A stretch of 64,000 bases of DNA. Origin: Frigoribacterium sp. SL97. Lineage in GTDB: Bacteria > Actinomycetota > Actinomycetes > Actinomycetales > Microbacteriaceae. Numbering within the stretch: position 1 is the stretch's first letter; each line of letters starts with the position of its first letter. The stretch is taken from positions 1,426,001 to 1,490,000 of the forward strand of contig NZ_CP113062.1 of the NCBI RefSeq assembly GCF_026625765.1, read 5' to 3'. A program made the translations under genes and the position numbers. Below the pieces are notes generated by a model. It did no database searches. It saw only the letters and a program-made list of their open reading frames with translations, and had not been told where the DNA came from. Below are positions 26,406 through 35,106 of the stretch, piece by piece.

Positions 26406-26672
26406 ATGGCACACAAAAAGGGCGCATCGTCCACCCGAAACGGTCGTGACTCGAACGCACAGCGCCTCGGCGTGAAGCGCTTCGGCGGCCAGGTCGTCCT
26501 CGCCGGCGAGATCATCGTCCGCCAGCGCGGCACCCACTTCCACCCCGGCGTCAACGTCGGCCGCGGCGGAGACGACACCCTCTTCGCCCTCGCCCCCGGC
26601 TCGGTCGAGTTCGGCGCCAAGGGCGGCCGCAAGGTCGTCAACATCGTCGCCTCCGCGACGGCGACGGTCTAG
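26406..26672 (+). CDS. rpmA: 50S ribosomal protein L27
   Basis: 88 residues. MAHKKGASSTRNGRDSNAQRLGVKRFGG and the RQRGTHFHPGVNVGRGGDDTLFA block identify L27, whose N-terminal arm reaches toward the peptidyl transferase centre. There is no N-terminal cleavage extension of the Firmicute type. An intrinsic terminator follows before obgE. Confidence 0.98.
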   Translation: MAHKKGASSTRNGRDSNAQRLGVKRFGGQVVLAGEIIVRQRGTHFHPGVNVGRGGDDTLFALAPGSVEFGAKGGRKVVNIVASATATV

Positions 26673-26728
26673 CACCACCACGCGGCGTCGGCACACGACC
26701 CGCATCGGCGGCCCCTCGCGGGTCGCAC

Positions 26729-26766
26729 CGTCTGGGGCGAGCATCCTGCTCGCCCCAGACGTGTTT
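26729..26766 (+). terminator. intrinsic terminator between rpmA and obgE
   Basis: CGTCTGGGGCGAGCA (26729-26743) pairs perfectly with 26747-26761 across a 3-nt loop, followed by TGTTT. It probably reduces read-through from the ribosomal genes into obgE-proB. Confidence 0.85.
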
Positions 26767-26816
26767 GACCCGGGCAGCTCGCACCGGCACGCACAGACAA
26801 AGAGATCAAGCACCTC

Positions 26817-28367
26817 ATGGCCACATTCGTCGACCAAGTGACCCTCCACCTCCGCGCCGGCAACGGCGGCAACGGCTGCGTGTCCGTCAAGCGCGAGAAG
26901 TTCAAGCCGCTGGCCGGCCCCGACGGCGGCAACGGCGGTCACGGCGGAGACGTCGTCATCGTCAGCGACAGCGGCGTCACGACGCTGCTCGGGTTCCACC
27001 GCGCACCGCACCGCTCGAGCGACAACGGCGGCTTCGGCATGGGCGACCACCGGGCCGGCACCAACGGCGAGACCCTCGAGCTCGTCGTGCCGGTCGGCAC
27101 CGTCGTGAAGTCCGCCGACGGCGTCGAGTTGATCGACATGGTCGAACCGGGCATGCGCTACGTCGCCGCCGAGGGCGGCATCGGGGGCCTCGGCAACGCG
27201 GCCCTCTCGTCGACCAAGCGCAAGGCGCCCGGCTTCGCCCTGCTGGGCACCCCCGGCTGGGCCGGAGACGTCCTGCTCGAACTCAAGGTCGTCGCCGACA
27301 TCGCGCTCGTGGGCTACCCGTCGGCCGGCAAGTCGAGCCTCGTCGCCGCCCTCTCGGCCGCCAAGCCGAAGATCGCCGACTACCCCTTCACGACGCTGCA
27401 CCCCAACCTCGGCGTCGTCGAGTCGGGTGACACGCGCTACACGGTCGCCGACGTCCCCGGGCTCATCGAGGGGGCCAGCGAGGGCAAGGGCCTCGGGCTC
27501 GAGTTCCTCCGGCACGTCGAGCGCTGCTCGGCCCTGCTGCACGTGCTCGACTGCGCGACGCTCGACCCGGGCCGCGACCCGTTGACCGACCTCGACGTCA
27601 TCCTCCGCGAGCTCGAGGCGTACCCCGTCCCGGACGGCCAGAAGCCGCTGCTCGACCGCCCGCAGCTGATCGCGCTCAACAAGGTCGACGTGCCCGACGG
27701 TCGCGAGCTGGCCGACTTCGTCACGCCCGAGCTCGAGGCCCGCGGCTACCGCGTCTTCGAGATCTCCGCCGTGAGCCACGAGGGCTTGCGCAACCTGTCC
27801 TTCGCCCTGGCCGAGGTCGTCGAGGCCAGCCGCGCCGAGATCGCGGCGCGACCCGCGCCTCCTCGCATCGTCATGCGCCCCCGCGCCGTCAACGAGAAGC
27901 CCTTCGTCATCAGGGTCGAGGGCGGTACCTACGGCAACGTGTACCGCATCCTGGGCCAGAAGCCCGAGCGGTGGGTCGTGCAGACCGACTTCAACAACGA
28001 GGAGGCCGTGGGCTACCTCGCCGACCGGCTCAACGCCATCGGCGTCGAGGACGCGCTGTTCAAGGCCGGTGCGCAGGCCGGTTCGACGGTCGTCATCGGC
28101 CCCGAGGGCGGCATCGTCTTCGACTGGGAGCCCACCCTCACCTCGACGGCCGAGCTGATGACCAGTGCCCGCGGCACCGACCCGCGCCTGATCCAGAACG
28201 ACCGCCCGACCCGCAACCAGCGCCGCGAGGAGTACTTCGAGCGCATGGACGCCAAGGCCGAGGCCCGCGCCGAGCTGCAGCGCGAACGCGCCGCCGGCCT
28301 GTGGACCGACGACGAAGGGTTCCTCGTGAAAGAGGGCGACGACGTCGAAGGCGACGAGCGGGCGTGA
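26817..28367 (+). CDS. obgE: Obg family GTPase (CgtA)
   Basis: 516 residues with all three Obg parts. The glycine-rich Obg fold covers 1-158. The G domain has G1 GYPSAGKSS (166-174), the DVPGLIEGA G3 and NKVD G4. The C-terminal OCT domain spans about 345-430 and ends in FDWEPTLTSTAEL. A charged actinobacterial tail follows. Obg binds the 50S subunit and links ribosome assembly to (p)ppGpp and growth state. An exact dispersed-motif copy (27852) is read as APP. The stop overlaps the proB start (GTGA). Confidence 0.96.
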   Translation: MATFVDQVTLHLRAGNGGNGCVSVKREKFKPLAGPDGGNGGHGGDVVIVSDSGVTTLLGFHRAPHRSSDNGGFGMGDHRAGTNGETLELVVPVGTVVKSADGVELIDMVEPGMRYVAAEGGIGGLGNAALSSTKRKAPGFALLGTPGWAGDVLLELKVVADIALVGYPSAGKSSLVAALSAAKPKIADYPFTTLHPNLGVVESGDTRYTVADVPGLIEGASEGKGLGLEFLRHVERCSALLHVLDCATLDPGRDPLTDLDVILRELEAYPVPDGQKPLLDRPQLIALNKVDVPDGRELADFVTPELEARGYRVFEISAVSHEGLRNLSFALAEVVEASRAEIAARPAPPRIVMRPRAVNEKPFVIRVEGGTYGNVYRILGQKPERWVVQTDFNNEEAVGYLADRLNAIGVEDALFKAGAQAGSTVVIGPEGGIVFDWEPTLTSTAELMTSARGTDPRLIQNDRPTRNQRREEYFERMDAKAEARAELQRERAAGLWTDDEGFLVKEGDDVEGDERA

Positions 28368-29209
28368 CCGGGGGCGTCGTCGACCGTGCCGGCCTCGGCA
28401 CGGCCCGCCGCATCGTGGTCAAGGTCGGCTCGTCGTCGATCAGCGGTGAGAACGCCGGACAGATCGAGCCGCTGGTCGACGCCCTCGCCGCGACCTACGG
28501 GCGGGGTGCCCAGGTCGTGCTCGTCTCGTCCGGGGCCATCGCCACGGGCCTGCCGCACCTGCGCGTCGACTCCCGCCCGACCGACCTCGCGACCCAGCAG
28601 GCGGCCGCCGCCGTCGGGCAGAACGTCCTGATCTACCGGTACCAGCAGAGCCTGCGCCGCTTCGGCATCGTGGCGGGGCAGGTGTTGCTGACCGCCGGGG
28701 ACATGCAGAACCCGACGCACCGCAGCAACGCCCAGCGCGCCATGGAGCGCCTGCTCGAGCTGCGCATCCTGCCGATCGTCAACGAGAACGACACGGTCGC
28801 CACCCACGAGATCCGCTTCGGCGACAACGACCGGCTCGCGGCGCTGGTGTCGCAGCTGGTCGGTGCCGACGCGCTCGTCCTGCTCAGCGACGTCGATGCC
28901 CTGTACACCCGCCCGCCGCACGAACCCGGCGCCGTCGCCCTCGTCGACGTGCCCTTCGGCGACGACCTCGCCGGGGTCACCTTCGGCGCGGCCGGTGCGG
29001 CCGGCGTCGGCACCGGAGGCGCGGGCACGAAGGTCGCGGCCGCCCGGTTCGCGGCCGAGGCCGGCACCCCCGTCCTCGTGACGAGCGCCGCCAACGTCGC
29101 CCGGGCCCTCGCGGGCGAGCAGGTCGGCACCTTCTTCGAGGCGGCGGGAGCCGCGGGGTCGGGACCTGCGGCGGGGGACTCCGGGAGCGCGGGCGGGCGA
29201 CCGGACTGA
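28364..29209 (+). CDS. proB: glutamate 5-kinase, short form
   Basis: 281 residues. The amino-acid kinase fold is intact: VVKVGSSSISGENAGQIEPLV near the N-terminus, LVSSGAIATGL, the nucleotide/glutamate region PIVNENDTVATHEIRFGDNDRLAA, and GGAGTKVAAARFAAEAGTPVLV. It phosphorylates glutamate in the first step of proline synthesis. The C-terminal PUA domain of E. coli ProB is absent, as in many actinobacteria; a Gly/Ala-rich tail replaces it. GTG start overlaps the obgE stop. The proline-feedback site is in the kinase domain. Confidence 0.93.
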   Translation: MTGGVVDRAGLGTARRIVVKVGSSSISGENAGQIEPLVDALAATYGRGAQVVLVSSGAIATGLPHLRVDSRPTDLATQQAAAAVGQNVLIYRYQQSLRRFGIVAGQVLLTAGDMQNPTHRSNAQRAMERLLELRILPIVNENDTVATHEIRFGDNDRLAALVSQLVGADALVLLSDVDALYTRPPHEPGAVALVDVPFGDDLAGVTFGAAGAAGVGTGGAGTKVAAARFAAEAGTPVLVTSAANVARALAGEQVGTFFEAAGAAGSGPAAGDSGSAGGRPD

Positions 29210-29283
29210 CCCGCGCCTCCTCGGGGGCGTCCGCGCCGCCGCGGTGACCGCCGGAGCGGTCTCGCGGGACGGGGAGCGGCGCA

Positions 29284-29289
29284 TAGGCT
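29284..29289 (+). promoter_or_regulatory. -10 box (TAGGCT) of a leaderless promoter for proA
   Basis: TAGGCT-N6-ATG at 29296. A short GACCGC/GCGGTC hairpin and a dispersed-motif copy (29212) separate proB from this promoter, so proA is not simply an extension of the obgE-proB transcript. Confidence 0.55.
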
Positions 29290-29295
29290 TCGTGC

Positions 29296-30564
29296 ATGTC
29301 GCTCATCGATGCCCCGGCCCCGTCGCTCACCGACAAGCTGACCGCCGCGAAGGCCGCCTCCCGCGTGCTCGCCACCGCGACGGCCGACCGCAAGGACGCG
29401 GGTCTGCGCGCCGTCGCCGCCGCCCTGCTCGCCAACGTCGACCGGATCGTCGCGGCGAACGAGCTCGACCTGGCGAACGCGCGCGAGAACGGCATCGGCG
29501 CATCGCTCCAGGACCGCCTGAGGCTCGACTCCGGACGACTGGCCGGGCTCGCGGCCGCCACCGAGCTGGTGGCCTCTCTGGTCGACCCGGTCGGCGAGTC
29601 GGTGCGGGGCAAGGTGCTGCCGAACGGGCTGCGCCTCGACCAGGTCCGCGTGCCGTTCGGCGTGGTGGGAGCCATCTACGAGGCCCGGCCCAACGTGACG
29701 GTCGACATCGCCGCGCTCGCCCTGAAGAGCGGCAACGCGGCCGTCCTGCGCGGCGGCAGCGCGGCGCAGCAGTCCAACCGCGTGCTGATCGAGGTGATGC
29801 GCGAGGCCCTCGCCGAGGTGGGACTGCCGGCCGACGCCGTCGTCACCATCGACGAGTTCGGCCGCGACGGGGCGGCCGACCTCATGCGGGCCCGCGGGCT
29901 GGTCGACGTCCTGATCCCCCGGGGCAGCGCCGAGCTGATCGACACCGTGGTCCGCGAGTCGACGGTCCCCGTCATCGAGACCGGTGCCGGGGTCGTGCAC
30001 GTCTTCCTCGACGCGAGCGCCGACGAGGGCTGGGCCGTCGACATCGTCCAGAACGCCAAGGTGCAGCGTCCGAGCGTGTGCAATGCCCTCGAGACGTTGC
30101 TCGTCCACCGCGAGGCGGCGGAACGCCTGCTGCCGCCGGTGTTGGGTGCCCTGCGCGCCTCCGGGGTGACGATCCACGGCGACGAACGGACGCTCGAGGT
30201 CTTCCCCGACGGGGTCCCGGCGACCGAGGACGACTGGGCGACCGAGTACATGGGTCTCGACCTCGCCGTCCGGGTGGTGGCCGACGTCGACGAGGCCATG
30301 GCGCACATCGCCCGGTGGTCGACGCACCACACCGAGTCGATCGTGACCAACGACCTGGTGACCGCCGAGCGGTTCCTGGCCGAGGTGGACAGCGCCGTCG
30401 TCATGGTCAACGCCTCGACCCGCTTCACCGACGGCGGCGAGTTCGGCTTCGGGGCCGAGGTCGGCATCTCGACCCAGAAGCTCCACGCCCGCGGACCGAT
30501 GGGGCTCGCCGAACTCACGAGCACCAAATGGGTCGTGCGGGGTCAGGGCCAGGTCCGCGGGTAG
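29296..30564 (+). CDS. proA: gamma-glutamyl phosphate reductase
   Basis: 422 residues, full length, aldehyde-dehydrogenase fold. Markers include VPFGVVGAIYEARPNVTVD, LKSGNAAVLRGGSAA, and the catalytic cysteine segment VQRPSVCNALETLLVH near residue 263. ProA reduces glutamyl-5-phosphate with NADPH to the semialdehyde, the second proline step after ProB. The 86-nt gap from proB has its own promoter. TAG stop doubles as the start of a possible -10 (TAGACT, 30562-30567) for the next gene. Confidence 0.96.
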   Translation: MSLIDAPAPSLTDKLTAAKAASRVLATATADRKDAGLRAVAAALLANVDRIVAANELDLANARENGIGASLQDRLRLDSGRLAGLAAATELVASLVDPVGESVRGKVLPNGLRLDQVRVPFGVVGAIYEARPNVTVDIAALALKSGNAAVLRGGSAAQQSNRVLIEVMREALAEVGLPADAVVTIDEFGRDGAADLMRARGLVDVLIPRGSAELIDTVVRESTVPVIETGAGVVHVFLDASADEGWAVDIVQNAKVQRPSVCNALETLLVHREAAERLLPPVLGALRASGVTIHGDERTLEVFPDGVPATEDDWATEYMGLDLAVRVVADVDEAMAHIARWSTHHTESIVTNDLVTAERFLAEVDSAVVMVNASTRFTDGGEFGFGAEVGISTQKLHARGPMGLAELTSTKWVVRGQGQVRG

Positions 30565-30602
30565 ACTGACCGACGATCGTCACCGCCTGAACGGGAGAAC
30601 CC

Positions 30603-30824
30603 ATGCTCGACGCCTCGCTGCTGCTCGCCGAAGCCCACGAAGAACTCGCACCGCTGATCGCGCCGGCACCCGTCATCGCCGGTGTCTTCGCCGTCGCGTT
30701 CCTCGTCCTCGGCTACGTGGTGTTCAGCTACCGCGACGTCGCCAACCGTTCGCTGCGCAAGGCGAACAAGCTCGACCACCACGACGGTCCGATCGACGAG
30801 TTCGGTCACCCCGAGAACCACTGA
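30603..30824 (+). CDS. small membrane protein between proA and nadD
   Basis: 73 residues. A single membrane helix (about 24-43, VIAGVFAVAFLVLGYVVFSY) has a short outside N-terminus and a basic then acidic cytoplasmic tail ending DEFGHPENH. GGGAGA lies at good spacing before the ATG. The size and location suggest a conserved actinobacterial gene of unknown function. Confidence 0.8.
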   Translation: MLDASLLLAEAHEELAPLIAPAPVIAGVFAVAFLVLGYVVFSYRDVANRSLRKANKLDHHDGPIDEFGHPENH

Positions 30825-30841
30825 CCGCCGAGGTCGGCGAG

Positions 30842-31468
30842 ATGGTCGTGGCGGGCGCCACCGTGCCCGACGGCGAGGGCGTCAGGCGACCCCGCGTCGG
30901 CATCATGGGCGGCACGTTCGACCCGATCCACCACGGGCACCTGGTCGCGGCCAGCGAGGTCGCGCAGTCGTTCCACCTCGACGAGGTCGTCTTCGTGCCG
31001 ACTGGCCAACCGTGGATGAAACCCGAGGTCAGCGAGGCGGAGCACCGCTACCTCATGACGGTCATCGCCACGGCGTCCAACCCGACGTTCACGGTCAGCC
31101 GCGTCGACGTCGACCGCGAAGGGCCGACCTACACGATCGACACCCTGCGCGACATCCGACGCCTCCGTCCGACGGCCGAGCTCTTCTTCATCACCGGCGC
31201 CGACGCCGTCGCCCAGATCCTCGACTGGAAAGACGTCCAAGAGCTCTGGGACCTCGCCCACTTCGTCGCCGTGTCCCGGCCGGGGCACGACCTCAGCGTT
31301 AGCGGTTTGCCCGAGAGCGACGTAAGCTTGCTCGAAGTCCCCGCACTGGCCATCTCGTCGACCGATTGCCGCGCCCGGGTGGGTCGAGACTTTCCGGTGT
31401 GGTACTTGGTCCCCGACGGCGTCGTCCAGTACATCTCCAAGCACCATCTGTATCGGAGCGTTTCATGA
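30842..31468 (+). CDS. nadD: nicotinate-nucleotide adenylyltransferase
   Basis: 208 residues from ATG 30842. The nucleotidyltransferase signature GIMGGTFDPIHHGHL (HxGH) lies near residue 25, and the ISSTDCRARVGRDFPVWYLVPDGVVQYI end (ISST/SxxxR motif) is intact. It makes nicotinic acid adenine dinucleotide in NAD synthesis. The first 15 residues are variable; GTG codons at 30848 and 30863 are alternatives. The stop overlaps the next gene (ATGA). Confidence 0.94.
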   Translation: MVVAGATVPDGEGVRRPRVGIMGGTFDPIHHGHLVAASEVAQSFHLDEVVFVPTGQPWMKPEVSEAEHRYLMTVIATASNPTFTVSRVDVDREGPTYTIDTLRDIRRLRPTAELFFITGADAVAQILDWKDVQELWDLAHFVAVSRPGHDLSVSGLPESDVSLLEVPALAISSTDCRARVGRDFPVWYLVPDGVVQYISKHHLYRSVS

Positions 31469-32688
31469 GCACGTCCGACGGTCAGCCGCCCCTCACCCGG
31501 CGACAGATCCGCGACCTCGAGCGAGCCCGCGAGGCCGGTCAGGCCATCACCGGCGCCGTGCCCGTGGTGCCGGCCTCGACGTCCGCTCCCGCCCCGCGGC
31601 CCGCGACCACCCCCACGGGTGACGTGCCGATGCCGACTCCCGTGCCGTCGGCTGCCGCCCTGCGCGACGTGCCGCCCCCCGCACCCGGCTCGGTCGTCGA
31701 CCCCGGCACCGGCCTGACCCGCCGCCAGATGCGCGCCCTGCGCGACGCGAGCCAGAGCCGCGACGCCTCCCCGGTGCCTCTGCAGGCACCGGCTCCCGAA
31801 CCCCGTCGTCCGTTGGCCGACGCGCTCAACACCGTCGACGAGATCGCCCCGGCCGCCGACCGACCGGCCTCTGCGCCCGGTGCGTCCGCGCCGGCCTCGG
31901 CGGCCCTCCGTCCCGCCTCGGCCCCCGTGCCGTCCGCCGTGTCGGACGTCGACCCGTCGGACGACGACGACTCGTCGGACGACGTCCCCGGGCCCCGACG
32001 CACGGGTGCGACCGGCGCGGCGACCCCGGTGTCCTCGACCCCCACCCCGACGTCGACGCCGACGGTGTTCCCGTTCGCCCTGTCCGACGAGCAGGACCGC
32101 AGCGGACAGGACTCGCCGAGTGCGCCTCCTGCCCCGTCCCGTCCCGTGTCGTCGGCGCCGCGACCGTCCGGCGTCGGTCCGTCACGCGACCAGCGCGACG
32201 ACTCGTCCGACGCCGCGCCGGTCGTCCCGTCCGGCCACTGGTCCACCCAGTCCGACGAGCCCGACGCGGAGTCCGTCCCGGGCCGCCAGCTCGGCACCAG
32301 CACCGGTCAGCAGAACGCCTTGATCCTCACCGACGCGCAGGTCGCCGACGTGACCGGTGCGCTGAACGCGACCGGCGAGATCATCATCACGGGCTCGATC
32401 GACCTGCCGCGCAGCCTGGCGTCGACCGGCTCGCAGGCACGCATCGACAACTCCGACATGGACCGCATCCTCGAACAGGGCGACGCCGAGCAGGCGTCGA
32501 GCGACGCCGAGCCCGTGCGCGCCAGCCGGGCCATCAGCACGCACACGTCCACCCGTGCGGTCGTGCTGGCCGCGTCGCAGCCCAAGGGCAACCACCTGCC
32601 GCTGATCCTCGGCATCTCGGGCGGCGTCGTGGGCCTCGGTATCATCGGCTTGATCATCGGTGGCTTCGCCACCGGGGTGCTGGGCTGA
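31465..32688 (+). CDS. Pro/Ala/Ser-rich protein with one C-terminal membrane helix
   Basis: 407 residues. Two related segments, LTRRQIRDLERAREAG near residue 9 and LTRRQMRALRDASQ near 85, suggest a short repeated charged module. The middle (about 100-290) is low-complexity and disordered. Residues 290-360 (ALILTDAQVADVTGALNATGEIIITGSIDLPRSL) look folded and conserved. The last 30 residues form a membrane helix. Gene position between nadD and rsfS is typical of the family in Microbacteriaceae, but I know no function. Confidence 0.75.
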   Translation: MSTSDGQPPLTRRQIRDLERAREAGQAITGAVPVVPASTSAPAPRPATTPTGDVPMPTPVPSAAALRDVPPPAPGSVVDPGTGLTRRQMRALRDASQSRDASPVPLQAPAPEPRRPLADALNTVDEIAPAADRPASAPGASAPASAALRPASAPVPSAVSDVDPSDDDDSSDDVPGPRRTGATGAATPVSSTPTPTSTPTVFPFALSDEQDRSGQDSPSAPPAPSRPVSSAPRPSGVGPSRDQRDDSSDAAPVVPSGHWSTQSDEPDAESVPGRQLGTSTGQQNALILTDAQVADVTGALNATGEIIITGSIDLPRSLASTGSQARIDNSDMDRILEQGDAEQASSDAEPVRASRAISTHTSTRAVVLAASQPKGNHLPLILGISGGVVGLGIIGLIIGGFATGVLG

Positions 32689-32750
32689 GGCCCGACCCAC
32701 CCGAACCGACCCCGGTCGGCCCGCATCACCACCTACCCCCTAAGGAACAC

Positions 32751-33164
32751 GTGACAGCCACCCCTCGTGCCATCGAGCTGCTGCAGATCGCCGCACGCGC
32801 GGCCGACGACAAGCAGGCCGACGACCTCGTCGCCCTCGACGTGTCCGGCCCCCTGCCCCTGACCGACGTGTTCCTGCTGGCCACCGGCCGCAGCGAACGC
32901 AACGTGGTCGCCATCGCCGGCGAGATCGAGGACAAGATGCTCGAGGCCGGCGTCAAGACCCTCCGTCGTGAGGGTCGTGCCGAGGGCCGCTGGGTCCTCC
33001 TCGACTTCGGTGACGTCGTCGCCCACGTCTTCCACGACGAGGACCGTCAGTACTACGCGCTCGAGCGCCTCTGGAGCGATTGCCCGACCATCCCGCTCGA
33101 CGTGCTGACCGAGTCGGCCACCGCTCCGGCCGAGGTCGGAGCCGACGCACCGGCCGAGGCCTAG
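32751..33164 (+). CDS. rsfS: ribosomal silencing factor
   Basis: 137 residues, GTG start preceded by TAAGGAA. The RsfS (DUF143) core is present: VALDVSGPLPLTDVFLLATGRSERNVVAIAGEIEDKM, and EGRAEGRWVLLDFGDVVAHVFHDEDRQYYALERLW. It binds L14 on the 50S subunit and blocks subunit joining under starvation. A short Ala/Pro tail follows. The nadD-x-rsfS order is widespread. Confidence 0.95.
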   Translation: MTATPRAIELLQIAARAADDKQADDLVALDVSGPLPLTDVFLLATGRSERNVVAIAGEIEDKMLEAGVKTLRREGRAEGRWVLLDFGDVVAHVFHDEDRQYYALERLWSDCPTIPLDVLTESATAPAEVGADAPAEA

Positions 33165-33181
33165 CCTCCCCGCGCCTCCTG

Positions 33182-33204
33182 GGCCCCGCCGTGTCGGCGG
33201 GGCC
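33182..33204 (+). terminator. hairpin 1 after rsfS
   Basis: GGCCCCGCCG pairs with CGGCGGGGCC over a 3-nt loop, 18 nt after the rsfS stop. A dispersed-motif copy (33171) lies between stop and hairpin. Confidence 0.7.
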
Positions 33205-33208
33205 TCAT

Positions 33209-33244
33209 GACATGCCGCTCACCTCCCGAGGTGAGCGGCATGTC
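33209..33244 (+). terminator. hairpin 2 after rsfS, 16-bp perfect stem
   Basis: GACATGCCGCTCACCT (33209-33224) pairs with 33229-33244 over a CCCG loop, followed by GTGTCTTCTC. It makes a tandem terminator with hairpin 1. Confidence 0.8.
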
Positions 33245-33282
33245 GTGTCTTCTCGGCCGCGCTCGAGCAGGGTCGAGGGCGG

Positions 33283-33316
33283 GTGAACGTGCGCGGTCGA
33301 AAAGTGTAGTAATGTA
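33283..33316 (+). promoter_or_regulatory. candidate promoter of tRNA-Ala
   Basis: GTGAAC (33283-33288), 17-bp spacer, TGTAGT (33306-33311) within AAAAGTGTAGTAATGTAGAC, the most AT-rich stretch of the neighbourhood. A shifted reading uses TAATGT. Confidence 0.5.
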
Positions 33317-33364
33317 GACGAGTTGCTTCCGACGGGGTGAAAACCTCCGAAGGGCAGCAGTTCT

Positions 33365-33440
33365 GGGTCTGTGGCGCAGCTGGTAGCGCACCTGCATGGC
33401 ATGCAGGGGGTCAGGGGTTCGAGTCCCCTCAGATCCACCA
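33365..33440 (+). tRNA. tRNA-Ala (anticodon GGC)
   Basis: A 76-nt cloverleaf including encoded CCA. The acceptor stem GGGTCTG/CAGATCC contains the G3:U70 pair that identifies alanine tRNA. The D arm is GCGC-AGCTGGTA-GCGC, the anticodon stem CCTGC/GCAGG with loop ATGGCAT, and the T arm AGGGG-TTCGAGT-CCCCT. It decodes GCC and GCU, heavily used in this GC-rich genome. A terminator follows nine bases later. Confidence 0.97.
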
Positions 33441-33448
33441 GAACCACC

Positions 33449-33475
33449 GAAAGCCCCTCCTCGTGAGGGGCTTTC
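33449..33475 (+). terminator. terminator of tRNA-Ala
   Basis: GAAAGCCCCTC pairs with GAGGGGCTTTC over a 5-nt loop (11-bp stem), followed by GTCGTTGTC. Confidence 0.85.
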
Positions 33476-33518
33476 GTCGTTGTCGGGCCGTCTGTTCGAA
33501 GGCCATGGCCCCGAAGAC

Positions 33519-33574
33519 GCCACGAAGTGGACACCCCGCCACGACATTGCGTGGCGGGGTGTCCACTTCGTGGC
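33519..33574. repeat. perfect 25-bp inverted repeat (6-nt loop)
   Basis: GCCACGAAGTGGACACCCCG... (33519-33543) is matched exactly by 33550-33574 around ACATTG. It is 72 nt past the stop of the minus-strand aminohydrolase and 44 nt past the tRNA terminator. It probably ends the purine operon, though it is longer than normal terminators and has no T tract on either side. Confidence 0.85.
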
Positions 33575-33645
33575 GCGAAAGCGGGCCGGGTGGATCGGGC
33601 GGCCACGGGACCCACGCCGAGAGGCGCAAGGAGGCGCGGGTCGCG

Positions 33646-35106
33646 TCAGACGCGGGCGCGCAGCTCCGCCGACGCCCGGGCCGCGCCCTCGGCGAGCAGA
33701 CCCTGGTCCGCGTGGACGAGCTCGCCGTCCGCCACGACCGCGTCGCCGCCGACCCAGAGCCGGGCCAGCGGCGGCATCGAGGCGAGCCCCAGGGCGGCCA
33801 CCGGGTCGGCGATGCCCGCGAACTCGACCCCGTCGACGCGCCAGAGGGCGAGGTCGGCGAGCTTCCCGACCTCGATCGAGCCGAGGTCCGCGTCGCGTCC
33901 GAGCACGCGGGCACCGCCGATCGTCGCCAGGCGCAGGCCCTGCCGGACCGAGAACGCGTCCGCCCCGGAGCGCAGGCGCCCGAAGAGCACCGCCTGCCGG
34001 ATCTCGGTGCCGAGCTGGCCGGACTCGTTGGACGCGGCACCGTCGACCCCGAGCCCCACGGGCGCCCCCGCGCGCAGCAACGACGCGATCGGGGCGATGC
34101 CCGCGGCGAGACGACCGTTCGACGAGGGGCAGTGCGCCACACCGGTCCCGGTCGCGGCGAACCGTCCGACCGCGTGGTCGTCGAGGTGGACGCAGTGGGC
34201 CATCCAGACGTCGTCGCCGAGCCAGCCGAGGTCCTCCAGGTACTGGGTCGGCGTGCGGCCGAACCGCTCGAGGCAGAACGCGTCCTCCTCCACGGTCTCG
34301 GAGCCGTGGGTGTGCAGCCGGACTCCGAGCTGCCGCCCGAGGACGGCGGCCTCGCGCAGCAGGTCGGGCGTCACCGAGAACGGCGAGCAGGGCGCGATCG
34401 CGATCTGGACCCGCGCGTCGCCGGACGGGTCGTGGAACCGCGCCACCGCCTCCTGGCTGGCGCGCAGCGCGGCGTCCGTGGTCTCGACGGCGAAGTCCGG
34501 GGGCAGGCCGCCCTGCGACCGACCGAGGTCCATCGAGCCGCGCGTGGCGTGCAGACGGACGCCGACGGTCCCGGCGGCCCGGACGATGCCGCCCAGCAGA
34601 TCGCCGGCACCGGCCGGGAAGACGTAGTGGTGGTCGCCGACGGTCGTGCACCCCGACCGGGCGAGCACGGCGATCGCGGCGGCGGCCCCGGCCTCGACGA
34701 GCGGCTCGTCGATGCGCGCCCAGGTCGGGTAGAGCGCGACGAGCCAGTCGAACAGGATGGAGTCCTGCGCGACGCCACGGGTCAGCCATTGGTAGAGGTG
34801 GTGGTGCGTGTTGACCAGGCCGGGGGTCAGCAGGTGTCCCCGGCCGTCGACGCGCTCGACCGCGATCGGTGCGGCATCCGGCCCGGCTGGCTCAGAAGCA
34901 GGCCCGCCCGACCCGGGAACCGACCCGGCCGCCCAGCCGGGCGGGGCCAGCCCGGCGGTGCACCACGCGGGGGCGGGTCCCGGCCCGACGGCGACGATGC
35001 GCGATCCGTCGACGACGACGTGCCCGCCGGCGTGCTCGGTGTCGTGGGCGTCGACCGTCGCGACGTGGGCGCCCTCGACGACCAGGCGCCGGATGGGCGG
35101 GGTCAC
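33646..35106 (-). CDS. amidohydrolase, 8-oxoguanine deaminase-like (ATZ/TRZ family)
   Basis: 486 residues. Metal-site motifs of the cd01298 group are in place: VNTHHHLYQ, HTHGSE, HCVHLDDHAV and GVDGAASNESGQLGTE. The last closely follows 8-oxoguanine deaminase and hydroxyatrazine hydrolase sequences. Such enzymes deaminate purine-like heterocycles. A Gly/Pro/Ala-rich insert (about 45-75) is unusual. The GTG start overlaps the stop of the adenosine-deaminase-like gene (GTGA). It is the last of seven coupled genes. Substrate could be guanine, 8-oxoguanine or another amino-purine; family membership is sure, specificity is inference. Confidence 0.85.
   Translation of the reverse strand: MTPPIRRLVVEGAHVATVDAHDTEHAGGHVVVDGSRIVAVGPGPAPAWCTAGLAPPGWAAGSVPGSGGPASEPAGPDAAPIAVERVDGRGHLLTPGLVNTHHHLYQWLTRGVAQDSILFDWLVALYPTWARIDEPLVEAGAAAAIAVLARSGCTTVGDHHYVFPAGAGDLLGGIVRAAGTVGVRLHATRGSMDLGRSQGGLPPDFAVETTDAALRASQEAVARFHDPSGDARVQIAIAPCSPFSVTPDLLREAAVLGRQLGVRLHTHGSETVEEDAFCLERFGRTPTQYLEDLGWLGDDVWMAHCVHLDDHAVGRFAATGTGVAHCPSSNGRLAAGIAPIASLLRAGAPVGLGVDGAASNESGQLGTEIRQAVLFGRLRSGADAFSVRQGLRLATIGGARVLGRDADLGSIEVGKLADLALWRVDGVEFAGIADPVAALGLASMPPLARLWVGGDAVVADGELVHADQGLLAEGAARASAELRARV

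Noticed and set aside
26765..26793. TTGACC after the rpmA terminator as the -35 of an obgE promoter
   Set aside because: No acceptable -10 lies 16-19 bp downstream, and the T residues belong to the terminator tail.
28633..30486. 617-codon frame antisense to proB and proA
   Set aside because: Both enzymes are intact on the plus strand; the antisense translation has no motif.
33365..33574. tRNA-Ala plus hairpin as a phage or island attachment site
   Set aside because: No integrase, no duplicated tRNA 3' end and no foreign-looking genes nearby.
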